Shown here piece by piece: positions 1 to 6,726 of a stretch of 8,333 bases of DNA (within the stretch, counting starts at the first letter, position 1; every line of letters starts with the position of its first letter). The position numbers and the translations under genes were made by a program. The notes under the pieces are model-generated. The model was given only the letters and a program-made list of their open reading frames with translations. It ran no database searches and was not told the origin of the DNA. The stretch spans positions 1 to 8,333 of the forward strand of contig JAJOKN010000130.1 in assembly GCA_021129815.1 (NCBI GenBank), read 5' to 3'. Source of the stretch: Desulfotomaculum sp. GTDB taxonomy: Bacteria; Bacillota; Desulfotomaculia; Desulfotomaculales; Desulfohalotomaculaceae.

Positions 1-131
1 CATTGTCTTTAGTTTCCAATTAAGAACACTCCCCAATCATTTGATAAGTTTTCAACTACATCTTATAAAAATTCTTATCTCTCTTCTTTTAAGTCTACAA
101 CAACCGACTTCTGTTATATGTCTGTCACTTA

Positions 132-1337
132 TCAAGTTTCAGCTAGCTCCAAAAACAGCTCAACTAAATCTTTGTCTGGCTTTGACCCGTATTTGCTGTA
201 ATAAAACTCTTCAAACAATTCAACAAGCGGTACTTTGGTGTAATCTTTGACTTCTACTGCTTTTTTCATCTCCGGCAGTATCGGTCTTATGTTTATTATA
301 TGTGGCCTTAATTTTCTTAGCATTTTGATTTCATGCTGTTCTAGCGGCTTATCCGTGTGTATTTCAAGGTCTATCCAGCTGTTTATGTCTTTTGTGCTCT
401 CACACCACTTAAGCGCTTGATCTATACCATCTGTCGCCGTCCATTTGACCAACCTTCTACCGCTATCAAGTGGTATTTCTTCAATATGCGTTTCTTTTTG
501 CGGTAGGCATTCAACCAAATAGACCGCTTTTGCTTGCCCTGCTTCTGAAAAGCTGTAAGCAAGCGGAGAGCCTGAGTATCGAATGTGATCGTTTCCCAAT
601 ACTGACTGGCTCCTGTGAAGATGCCCCAATGCCACATAATGACAGTCGGGAAAAGCATCTACATCTACAGCGTATACCCCACCTACTTGAATGCAGCGCT
701 CCGAATCGCATTCTATACCACCGCTCACATATACGTGGCTTGTACATATGTTCACTGTACCTGTCCTAAAATTCAAAGCAGCTTTGTGAAGCAGTGCTGA
801 TATACGTTCAGAAAAGCTCTTCTGAACATCCCTATCATCTAATTTTTCAGTTAAAACCTCTGATAAACGTTGCTCAGATGGATACGGCAGCGAAACAACA
901 ATCGCTGAATGCTCACACGTTGGCACAGACAGCTCAAACCAACACAAACCGCTTTCAATCACGCAAGCTTTACCAGCGTTTTTAACAGCGCTTTCTACAG
1001 CGCTATCTTTTGGCAAGCCCAAAAGCACTATGCCCATCTGTGAAGCAAGCGGCACAGATGCCTTTAGTCTTTCAGGATTATCGTGATTGCCTGCTATAAT
1101 TACAACTGCCCGCTTGCCATTTAGAGATAGCTCAGATATGTAATGGTAAAACAGCTGTTCTGCCTTTGCAGGAGGATTTACAGCATCGAATACATCCCCT
1201 GCAACTATCACCAGATCAACTCTTTCTTTATTTGCAATATCGCAAATTTCTTCTAAAAACTCCTGCTGCTCATCAAAGCGATCTCTTCCTTCTAACGTTC
1301 TGCCTAAGTGCCAGTCGGAAGTGTGAAGTATTCTCAA
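132..1337 (-). CDS. sbcD: SbcD, Mre11-family nuclease subunit of SbcCD
   Basis: Metal-dependent phosphoesterase that, with the SbcC ATPase, opens DNA hairpins and processes blocked double-strand ends in the cytoplasm. The 401-residue product matches the usual family length of about 400. All Mre11 metal-site motifs are visible in order: DWHLG (D8, H10), AGDVFD (D48), GNHDNPERL (N84, H85, D86), TSHVYVSGG (H201) and ALGHLH (H239, H241). The capping region follows, and the end VELFLELAET is typical of SbcD, so the gene is not truncated. The start is TTG, chosen because it gives the family's N-terminus MRILHTSDWHLG and has a strong TAGGAGG site 9 nt upstream. It lies 140 bp beyond addA, behind a weak terminator and with its own candidate promoter. 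sbcC normally follows with little or no gap, but no SbcC start is visible in the 131 bp left in the window. The identification is secure. Confidence 0.96.
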   Translation of the reverse strand: MRILHTSDWHLGRTLEGRDRFDEQQEFLEEICDIANKERVDLVIVAGDVFDAVNPPAKAEQLFYHYISELSLNGKRAVVIIAGNHDNPERLKASVPLASQMGIVLLGLPKDSAVESAVKNAGKACVIESGLCWFELSVPTCEHSAIVVSLPYPSEQRLSEVLTEKLDDRDVQKSFSERISALLHKAALNFRTGTVNICTSHVYVSGGIECDSERCIQVGGVYAVDVDAFPDCHYVALGHLHRSQSVLGNDHIRYSGSPLAYSFSEAGQAKAVYLVECLPQKETHIEEIPLDSGRRLVKWTATDGIDQALKWCESTKDINSWIDLEIHTDKPLEQHEIKMLRKLRPHIINIRPILPEMKKAVEVKDYTKVPLVELFEEFYYSKYGSKPDKDLVELFLELAET

Positions 1338-1346
1338 AAGATTCTA

Positions 1347-1353
1347 CCTCCTA
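1347..1353 (-). promoter_or_regulatory. Ribosome-binding site of sbcD
   Basis: TAGGAGG read on the minus strand, 9 nt before the TTG at 1337-1335. It is a near-complete anti-16S match and is what decides the non-ATG start of sbcD. Confidence 0.85.
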
Positions 1354-1372
1354 AAAATTAGCATTTGAGTAA

Positions 1373-1401
1373 ACTATAATAAAACTAAGGTAAATTTTTA
1401 A
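1373..1401 (-). promoter_or_regulatory. Candidate sigma-A promoter for sbcD
   Basis: On the minus strand, TTAAAA (1401-1396; 4 of 6 match TTGACA) and TATAGT (1378-1373; 5 of 6 match TATAAT) are separated by exactly 17 nt. The -10 box lies about 35 nt before the TTG start. It sits downstream of the addA terminator candidate, so sbcD could be transcribed on its own. The surrounding DNA is AT-rich, so a chance match is possible. Confidence 0.4.
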
Positions 1402-1429
1402 TAATCCCTAATAAACTTCAAACTCCTTC

Positions 1430-1457
1430 GCAAAAAACCTAACGGTTCTTTTTTTGC
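1430..1457 (-). terminator. Weak intrinsic terminator after addA
   Basis: An inverted repeat begins about 20 nt past the addA stop. On the minus strand AACC-GTTA-GGTT forms the core of a hairpin, flanked by an A-run before and a six-T run after it. The stem extends through A-T pairs around one bulged G to GC on both outer ends. A- and T-runs on both sides would let it work in either direction. The G-C core is short, so termination may be leaky. Confidence 0.45.
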
Positions 1458-1477
1458 TCCATGCACAAATAATCCCT

Positions 1478-4400
1478 TCAAACCCCAAACTCTCTCTCCA
1501 ACTCAAAGGAATATAAATATTTTCCTTTTACCTCTCTTTTAAATATCCTCTCCACTGCCAAAGCATACAAGTTTACCTGAGGCTTGTACTTAGCTATGAA
1601 CTCATCTATCTTCAAAGGTGGTATATAGTTGTTTTTGTAGTCCAGCACTATGGCCTTGTCTTCTTCTAGCCAAACGCAGTCTATAATCCCTTGAATTATT
1701 ACCTTTTCACTTCCTTTAATATCGGGATAGACTTCTTCAGCTAGCAGCCCTAGAGTAAAAGGCACTTCTCTTAGCACGTTGTTTTTGTTCTCTTTATATG
1801 CTTTTACCAGCCTTTTTCCTAGTTCTGACTCAAAGAATTTCAGTATTTTCTCTACATTTACAGCTTTAGCTTGAAGCGGTGTTAAAAGCTTTTTTGTTTC
1901 AAGTTTCTGCACAAGATTTTCTATGTACTCAAGGGTTATGTTTTTCCCAAAATCAATGTGCCTCATCACGGCATGCATAGCTTGTCCTCTTTCTACGGGC
2001 AGCACGGTATCTTCATAGATGAACTTCGGCTTTTTATAAATGACAGCGCTGTATTGCTTTTCATCAGCATTTTTGCTGTCGCTCAGCAGCACATGTTTTA
2101 TATCCTCCAGTCGCACTTTTGCTGGCTTTTGGGCTTCTGTTTTAAAGGGATATTCCCAAGCGATGTTCTTTAAAAGCTTTTCTCTATTGATTGAAGAAAC
2201 TGCATCCACCGGCTGTAAGGATTTAAGTTTTTGCAGATACTCCTCAGAAAAAGATTTTTCTGGCTCGCTCAAAAACTCATCCAACTTGTTGTAAATCTTC
2301 ACCTGCCATGTACCGCTCATAGCATCTAAGCAAGGTATGACTGCTGGCGCTATCCAGTCAACAAAGCTCTTGGGGTTCAGCATATCAAGTCCTAGCTCCC
2401 AATTCTTAAAGTTTTTGTCTAGGTTTTTAACTGAACACGTCAGTATCAATTTTTCTTTCGCTCGCGTCATAGCCACATACAATACGCGCATCTCTTCTTC
2501 CAAAAGTTCTTTTTTTAACTGCTGTGCCACCGCAAGCTTGGCAGGCGTGGGATATTTAATTCTTTTATCCAAATCTACATACTCAATGCCAATTCCTAAA
2601 TCCTTGTGCACAACTACATCTTGATTTATATCGCTAAAGTTAAAGCTTCGCTCAAGCCCTGCTAATATCACAACAGGAAACTCAAGCCCTTTGCTCTTGT
2701 GTATGCTCATTATGCGAACCACGTTTTCGTTTTCACCTAGCGTTTTAGCAGGTTCTAAATCCTGTCTATTTTCTTGTATCTTTTGAAGAAATTGCAAGAA
2801 CATATAAAGTCCTCTAAATCCTGTGCGCTGATACTGCCTAGCTCTATCGTAGAGCGCCTTTAAGTTGGCATACCTTTGCAATCCATAAGGAAGTGCGCTT
2901 ACATACTCCAAAAATCCAGTATCCATATAAATAGTCCATATCAGATTCGCTAAGTCACCAGTTCGCAAAAGAGTTCTCCAATCGTCCAATTTTTCCAAAA
3001 AATCGCTTATCTTGTCAGATAAATCCCTTTCCTTCCTCAAAGCTTCTAACAGCGCATCATAGTATGTGCCTTGGATTTGGCAAAGCCTTATTTTTAAGAG
3101 TTCTTCCTCTGTGAATTTGAAGATAGCAGACCGCAAAACAGCAACCAACGGTATATCCTGGCGCGGATTATCTATTATTTTCAAAAGAGAAAGGATGGTC
3201 TGCACCTCTAAAGCCTCAAAGTAGCCACTGCCAACTTCAGCGTATGCAGGTATTCCAGCCTCTTTAAACGCTTGGGCAAAGGTTTCAGCTATCACTGAAG
3301 GAGACCTTAAGAGCAGTACCATATCTCTGTATTTAATGTCGCGATAGCTCTTTGTATCCTTATCCCACACTTTATAGCCTTCTGACATCAACTGCTGTAT
3401 TCTTTTGGCTACAAAGCGCGCTTGTATTTCAATGTGAGTTAAATCTTCCTCATCGCTGTTTTCACTTTTCTCTAAAAAGTGCATCTCAATCGGCTCATCT
3501 AGCGTTTTTATGCCTTCATCAGCTTTTGGATAATTTGCGCTGTATATGAGCTTATCTTCCTCGCTGTACTTTGTATCATCAAAGTTCATAATTCTTTCAA
3601 ACAAAAAGTTAACTCCATCTACAATCTTTTTTCTGCAGCGGAAATTGTTTGACATCACTATTGCCTTGCCTTTTTTGGGGTTTTCTTTAAAATCGCTGTA
3701 TTTTTTTATAAACAGCGACGGTTCAGCAAGCCTAAACCTGTATATGCTCTGCTTTATATCCCCTACCATGAACACATTGTTGCCCTTTGAAAGAAGCGAG
3801 ATTATAGCATCCTGCAGTTCATTTATGTCTTGATATTCATCCACCAGTATCTCTTTAAAGCGGTTGGAAAACGCATTGCTAGCATGGGATGAAGAAGCTT
3901 CATCTTGTAAGAGCTTAAGGCATAAATGCTCAAAATCGTTGAAGTCCAAAACGTTTTTCTCAAGCTTCTTGATTTGAAATTCTTTGGCAAATTCCAAAAC
4001 GAGGTCGCAAATTTTAACCACATGTACTCGGCTTTTGTTTAAAACTCGCACAACATCATCTTCAGTATAGATAAATGCTTTTTTCAAATTATCTACAATT
4101 TTTTTGTATTCATCTCTTAGGTTTTTAACTTGTTCTTTTATGTGTTCTTCTACGTTTTTCCCAAAAGCAAGCCTCTTAAATTTCACATCGTTTATCTGCT
4201 GATAAAGCGCATCCCATTTCTTGCACGCTGACATCAAGTCATTTAAAATGTCGATTTCGCAAGCCAACACATCAGCTTGTTTTTTCAGCCCTTCTAGTTC
4301 TAAAATCTGTAAAGCTTTTTGCGCTGAATTCAGCGCTTTTTGCAGCCTGTAATTTGCATCTTTCATTATGATTTTAAAAAAGCTCTTGTCATCCATGTAT

Positions 4401-4984
4401 TTTAGTTTAACTCTCTTTATCCACTCATCTGGTGACAGCGTGCTTTGTGATAAGTCATAAAGCCTCAAAATCACCTGTTTTATGAGGTCATCGCTTCGCT
4501 CTCCGCCATAAGCATCCACCAAATTTATAAAATCGTTCTCAGCATTTTCATAATGCTCTTCAAAGATTTCATCTAGCACTTCATTTTTTAAAAGCTGCAT
4601 TTCAATGTCATCTGCAACCCTGAAATTTGGGTTTAAGTCCAGCTTGTAAAAGTTTTCCCTTATCATTTCCAAGCAAAAAGAGTGCAGCGTGGTGATGTGA
4701 GCTTTGTTTAAAAGCACAAGTTGCTTATACACAAAATCGCGGTTTTTGAAGTCCGTCTGCAGCATGTTGTATAAGCCTGCAGCAAGGCGTTCCCTCATCT
4801 CAAGCGCTGCTGCATTTGTAAAAGTGACCACCAAAAGCTCGTCTATGTTAATTCCTTCTGATATGCGCTTTAAAATCCTCTCCACCAGCACCGCAGTTTT
4901 GCCAGATCCCGCTGCAGCAGAAAGCAATACATTGCATCCCCTTGTATCTATTGCCTCTCTTTGTTTTTTTGTCCAGTTAGGCAT
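1478..4984 (-). CDS. addA: AddA, UvrD-like helicase and RecB-type nuclease subunit of AddAB
   Basis: ATP-driven 3'-5' DNA motor and nuclease of AddAB, the Firmicutes counterpart of RecBCD, which resects double-strand ends to a recombination hotspot and loads RecA. The 1168 residues carry the full superfamily-1A set: Q8 in the Q-motif, Walker A AAAGSGKT (23-30), motif Ia VTFTNAAALEMRERL (53-67), TLHSFC (99-104), Walker B LVDEYQD (380-386), GDIKQSIYRFR (408-418), MSIHKSKGLEFPVV (759-772) and RVLYVAMTRAKEKL (833-846). The C-terminal nuclease is also complete, with H1004 in RGQAMHAVM, D1102 in GIID, D1115-Y-K1117 and Q1135/Y1140 in YKPQVNLY. The length is slightly below the roughly 1200-1240 usual for the family. 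The ATG start has GAGGAG 8 nt upstream. addB normally lies immediately upstream and overlaps or nearly abuts it; here only rhamnose-gene debris and a possible addB tail are found. The gene looks functional, but its partner must be elsewhere or lost. Confidence 0.97.
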   Translation of the reverse strand: MPNWTKKQREAIDTRGCNVLLSAAAGSGKTAVLVERILKRISEGINIDELLVVTFTNAAALEMRERLAAGLYNMLQTDFKNRDFVYKQLVLLNKAHITTLHSFCLEMIRENFYKLDLNPNFRVADDIEMQLLKNEVLDEIFEEHYENAENDFINLVDAYGGERSDDLIKQVILRLYDLSQSTLSPDEWIKRVKLKYMDDKSFFKIIMKDANYRLQKALNSAQKALQILELEGLKKQADVLACEIDILNDLMSACKKWDALYQQINDVKFKRLAFGKNVEEHIKEQVKNLRDEYKKIVDNLKKAFIYTEDDVVRVLNKSRVHVVKICDLVLEFAKEFQIKKLEKNVLDFNDFEHLCLKLLQDEASSSHASNAFSNRFKEILVDEYQDINELQDAIISLLSKGNNVFMVGDIKQSIYRFRLAEPSLFIKKYSDFKENPKKGKAIVMSNNFRCRKKIVDGVNFLFERIMNFDDTKYSEEDKLIYSANYPKADEGIKTLDEPIEMHFLEKSENSDEEDLTHIEIQARFVAKRIQQLMSEGYKVWDKDTKSYRDIKYRDMVLLLRSPSVIAETFAQAFKEAGIPAYAEVGSGYFEALEVQTILSLLKIIDNPRQDIPLVAVLRSAIFKFTEEELLKIRLCQIQGTYYDALLEALRKERDLSDKISDFLEKLDDWRTLLRTGDLANLIWTIYMDTGFLEYVSALPYGLQRYANLKALYDRARQYQRTGFRGLYMFLQFLQKIQENRQDLEPAKTLGENENVVRIMSIHKSKGLEFPVVILAGLERSFNFSDINQDVVVHKDLGIGIEYVDLDKRIKYPTPAKLAVAQQLKKELLEEEMRVLYVAMTRAKEKLILTCSVKNLDKNFKNWELGLDMLNPKSFVDWIAPAVIPCLDAMSGTWQVKIYNKLDEFLSEPEKSFSEEYLQKLKSLQPVDAVSSINREKLLKNIAWEYPFKTEAQKPAKVRLEDIKHVLLSDSKNADEKQYSAVIYKKPKFIYEDTVLPVERGQAMHAVMRHIDFGKNITLEYIENLVQKLETKKLLTPLQAKAVNVEKILKFFESELGKRLVKAYKENKNNVLREVPFTLGLLAEEVYPDIKGSEKVIIQGIIDCVWLEEDKAIVLDYKNNYIPPLKIDEFIAKYKPQVNLYALAVERIFKREVKGKYLYSFELEREFGV

Positions 4985-4989
4985 AAAAT

Positions 4990-5040
4990 CTACTCCTCAT
5001 CGCACAAACGTTCCCATATTTTCTGTTTATCCCAAATTCT
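4990..5040 (-). pseudogene. Possible C-terminal tail of a lost addB
   Basis: An open frame ends in TAG five bases before the addA ATG, and its last codons contain addA's GAGGAG ribosome-binding site. This is how an upstream operon partner normally abuts addA. The last 16 residues read RIWDKQKIWERLCDEE, loosely like the charged D-x-x-I-W-x-x-L endings of clostridial AddB proteins. The frame closes at a TAA at 5097-5095 and has no start codon with a ribosome-binding site, so it cannot be a whole gene. The stretch is too short for recognition by eye to be safe, and it may be chance coding. Confidence 0.3.
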
Positions 5041-5103
5041 TACATGAGCAATATAAAAAATAACTAAAGGGAGTTTATTTAAGTGTTCAACAATTTAATT
5101 TTT

Positions 5104-5388
5104 TTACTCATCTAACACCATCTTCAGACTTTTATCCCAACTCGGCAAACTAATTCCAAATACCCCTACCCACTGTCCAAAGGTAGGCGATCCTTCTCGT
5201 ATATCTACAGCTACATCAAATACTTCTCCTTGCAAAACATATACTAGCTTTCCCTGAGGATTTGGGTTTTGATCGCTTTTGATTCCATGTCTCCATAAAA
5301 AAACCTCGTTCGTCTTTAAATGTTTTCGGTTCTATGATTAAAATTCCTGGAAGTTTTGTTTCTATTATTTTTATTTTTTTACAATCAC
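5104..5388 (-). pseudogene. rfbC: Collapsed rfbC-rfbD relic (dTDP-rhamnose synthesis)
   Basis: Debris of dTDP-4-dehydrorhamnose 3,5-epimerase (RfbC) joined to the end of dTDP-4-dehydrorhamnose reductase (RfbD). Read on the minus strand, 5388-5273 encodes the RfbC N-terminus (IIETKLPGILIIEPK, then DERGFFMETWNQKR). A change of frame leads to 5272-5161, which encodes the later RfbC segment NPNPQGKLVYVLQGE, then VFDVAVDIREGSPTFGQW. About 35 residues between the two, including the active-site HxRG region, are gone. At 5160 the text passes without a break into FGISLPSWDKSLKMVLDE and a stop, which is the typical C-terminus of RfbD. The RfbC C-terminus and nearly all of RfbD are therefore deleted. 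The likely GTG start (5388-5386) overlaps the rfbA stop as GTGA. It is out of frame with the RfbC text by one base at an A7 run. No functional product is expected. Confidence 0.85.
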
Positions 5389-6263
5389 CCTTCTTGTGCG
5401 ATTCTCAGCAGGTATTGACCATACCCGCTTTTCTTTAATGGTTCAGCTAGTTCAATTAACTGTTTAGCATCTATCCATCCCATCCGATAAGCCACCTCTT
5501 CTGGACATCCTATCTTAAGCCCTTGTCTTTGTTCGATGATTTCTATAAACTTAGCTGCTTGTAACAGAGATTCATGCGTTCCGGTATCAAGCCAAACAAA
5601 ACCACGTCCTAGCTTTTCTACACAAAGCTGACCTCTTTGCAAGTATGCTTTGTTTGCATCTGTAATTTCAAGCTCTCCTCTAGCTGAAGGTTTTATATTC
5701 TTTGCTATCTCTACCACTTGATTGTCGTAAAAGTAAAGACCTGTAACGGCATAGTTTGACTTAGGATGTTTAGGCTTTTCTTCTATGCTGATTGCCCTAT
5801 CCTGTTCATCAAACTCCACTACACCATAGCGTTCAGGATCTTTTACCCAATAGCCAAATACTGTAGCACCTTGTTCTTGTGACACAGCTTTTTTTAGTTT
5901 TTCAGTAAGTCCATGCCCGTAGAAAATGTTATCGCCTAATATGAGCGCACAACTGTCTTTGCCAATAAAGTTTTCTCCTATGATAAAAGCTTGTGCTAAA
6001 CCTTCTGGCTTAGGTTGAACTGTATAGCATATATCAATTCCCCATTGACTTCCATCTCGTAAAAGTTTTTTAAACTGTTGCTGGTCGTGTGGTGTAGTAA
6101 TCACTAGTATTTCTCTTATACCAGCTAACATTAGAGTGCTCAAAGGATAGTATATCATTGGTTTATCGTAAATTGGCATGAGTTGCTTGCTCACTGCAAG
6201 TATAATAAGTGGATATAAGCGCGTTCCTGATCCGCCTGCTAAGATTATGCCCTTTTTTATCAT
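5385..6263 (-). CDS. rfbA: Glucose-1-phosphate thymidylyltransferase, RmlA/RfbA
   Basis: Makes dTDP-glucose and diphosphate from dTTP and glucose-1-phosphate, the first step of dTDP-L-rhamnose synthesis. The 292 residues match the family's usual length. Visible motifs are the nucleotide loop LAGGSGTRLYP (8-18, R15), SKQLMPIYDKPMIYYPLS (25-42), QPKPEGLAQA (83-92), LGDNIFYGH (109-117, metal ligand D111), EEKPK (161-165) and WLDTGTH (224-230, second metal ligand D226). The ATG has TTAGGAG 10 nt upstream and overlaps the stop of the rfbB relic as ATGA. One oddity: the near-invariant Thr of GTRLxPxT is replaced by Ile-Ile, so the loop is one residue longer and the following lysine (usually K25) is K26. 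Its pathway partners on both sides are broken. It is intact as a frame, but activity is uncertain; if active it would supply dTDP-glucose to another pathway or to rfbBCD copies elsewhere. Confidence 0.93.
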   Translation of the reverse strand: MIKKGIILAGGSGTRLYPLIILAVSKQLMPIYDKPMIYYPLSTLMLAGIREILVITTPHDQQQFKKLLRDGSQWGIDICYTVQPKPEGLAQAFIIGENFIGKDSCALILGDNIFYGHGLTEKLKKAVSQEQGATVFGYWVKDPERYGVVEFDEQDRAISIEEKPKHPKSNYAVTGLYFYDNQVVEIAKNIKPSARGELEITDANKAYLQRGQLCVEKLGRGFVWLDTGTHESLLQAAKFIEIIEQRQGLKIGCPEEVAYRMGWIDAKQLIELAEPLKKSGYGQYLLRIAQEG

Positions 6264-6580
6264 ATGTTTATCACTCCTAACCGCTCACCGCGATAGCTTC
6301 CGTCTAGCACTCACTGGCACCATTTTTGATTTTCTAAGTACCATTTTACAGTTTTGCGTATGCCTGTCTAAAAAGTTTCTTTAGGAGTCCAGCCCAGTTC
6401 TTTTTTTATTTTGCTAGCATCTATGGCATAGCGCCTGTCGTGTCCAGGCCTATCTTCAACAAATCTAATCTATGTTAGTTTGTCCAAGTTTATTATGCGA
6501 ACATTATCTTGTGATAAGCACTGTCTTATGAAGTTGCTTCCAATAAATCCCGCTCCGCCTGTTACTAGCCATGTTTTCAT
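6260..6580 (-). pseudogene. rfbB: Remnant of dTDP-glucose 4,6-dehydratase, RmlB/RfbB
   Basis: RfbB converts dTDP-glucose to dTDP-4-keto-6-deoxyglucose and is normally about 330-350 residues; about 105 codons remain. The first 36 encode the NAD-binding start MKTWLVTGGAGFIGSNF and, later, NVRIINLDKLT. The text then jumps to the C-terminal part FVEDRPGHDRRYAIDASKIK, followed by ELGWTPKETF and GSYRGERLGVI. Some 225-245 residues are lost, including the catalytic TxnnYxxxK region. In-frame stops are TAG 6472-6470 (at the deletion junction), TAG 6370-6368 (apparently a former GAG/GAA Glu) and TGA 6313-6311 (apparently a former CGA Arg). The frame is otherwise preserved to a TGA that overlaps the rfbA ATG as ATGA. 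A ribosome-binding site (GGAAGGTG) still precedes the ATG. It is clearly non-functional. Confidence 0.93.
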
Positions 6581-6637
6581 ATATAGTTTTCACCTTCCTA
6601 GTCAAATCTAACTATCTTCCTATTCAAAACACTTATC

Positions 6638-6709
6638 TCAAATTATATCATCCTTTAGCTCTACAAAAACAATGCCAATCACATCTAATTTCACAACAAA
6701 CTCTTTTAT
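6638..6709 (-). other. Unidentified 23-codon open stretch, possible gene scrap
   Basis: Just past manB, a good AAGGAG (6720-6715) stands 5 nt before ATA (6709-6707). That ATA opens a 23-codon frame (IKEFVVKLDVIGIV, ending in ELKDDII and TGA). If the ATA was once ATG this would be a correctly spaced start, so it may be the scrap of another deleted gene between manB and rfbB. I recognise no family. The strong ribosome-binding site is the only support. Confidence 0.2.
6642..6672 (-). promoter_or_regulatory. Candidate promoter upstream of the rfbB-rfbA remnant
   Basis: A perfect TATAAT (6647-6642) lies on the minus strand, with TTGTTT (6672-6667; 4 of 6 match TTGACA) upstream at a long 19-nt spacing. 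It would place a start site about 55 nt before the rfbB relic's ATG and could still drive rfbA through the relic. The perfect -10 is suggestive; the spacing is poor. Confidence 0.35.
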
Positions 6710-6726
6710 CTTTTCTCCTTCTAAGC

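Noticed and set aside
1..19. Possible gene start: TTG at 19-17 with GGGGAG upstream, reading METKDN
   Set aside because: Only six codons are visible and TTG is a weak start; it is mentioned as a lead but not annotated as a gene.
84..112. AAGTC/GACTT inverted repeat past the sbcD stop, a possible sbcD terminator
   Set aside because: The stem is five pairs with a ten-base loop, and on the minus strand it is followed by A and G rather than a T-run.
41..985. Plus-strand open frames across the sbcD region
   Set aside because: They lie antisense to a secure SbcD gene, lack ribosome-binding sites and show no recognisable protein motifs.
1958..5063. Plus-strand open frames of 65-119 codons antisense to addA
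   Set aside because: AddA has every family motif in its own frame; these frames are shadows with no family resemblance.
5055..5080. AT-rich hairpin followed by six T on the minus strand, a possible terminator between the rfbD tail and addA
   Set aside because: The eight-pair stem has a bulge and only one G-C pair, so it is too weak to call in AT-rich DNA.
5104..5388. A short functional fusion peptide from the rfbC-rfbD relic
   Set aside because: The rfbC pieces are in different frames, the start is frameshifted, and the epimerase active-site region is absent.
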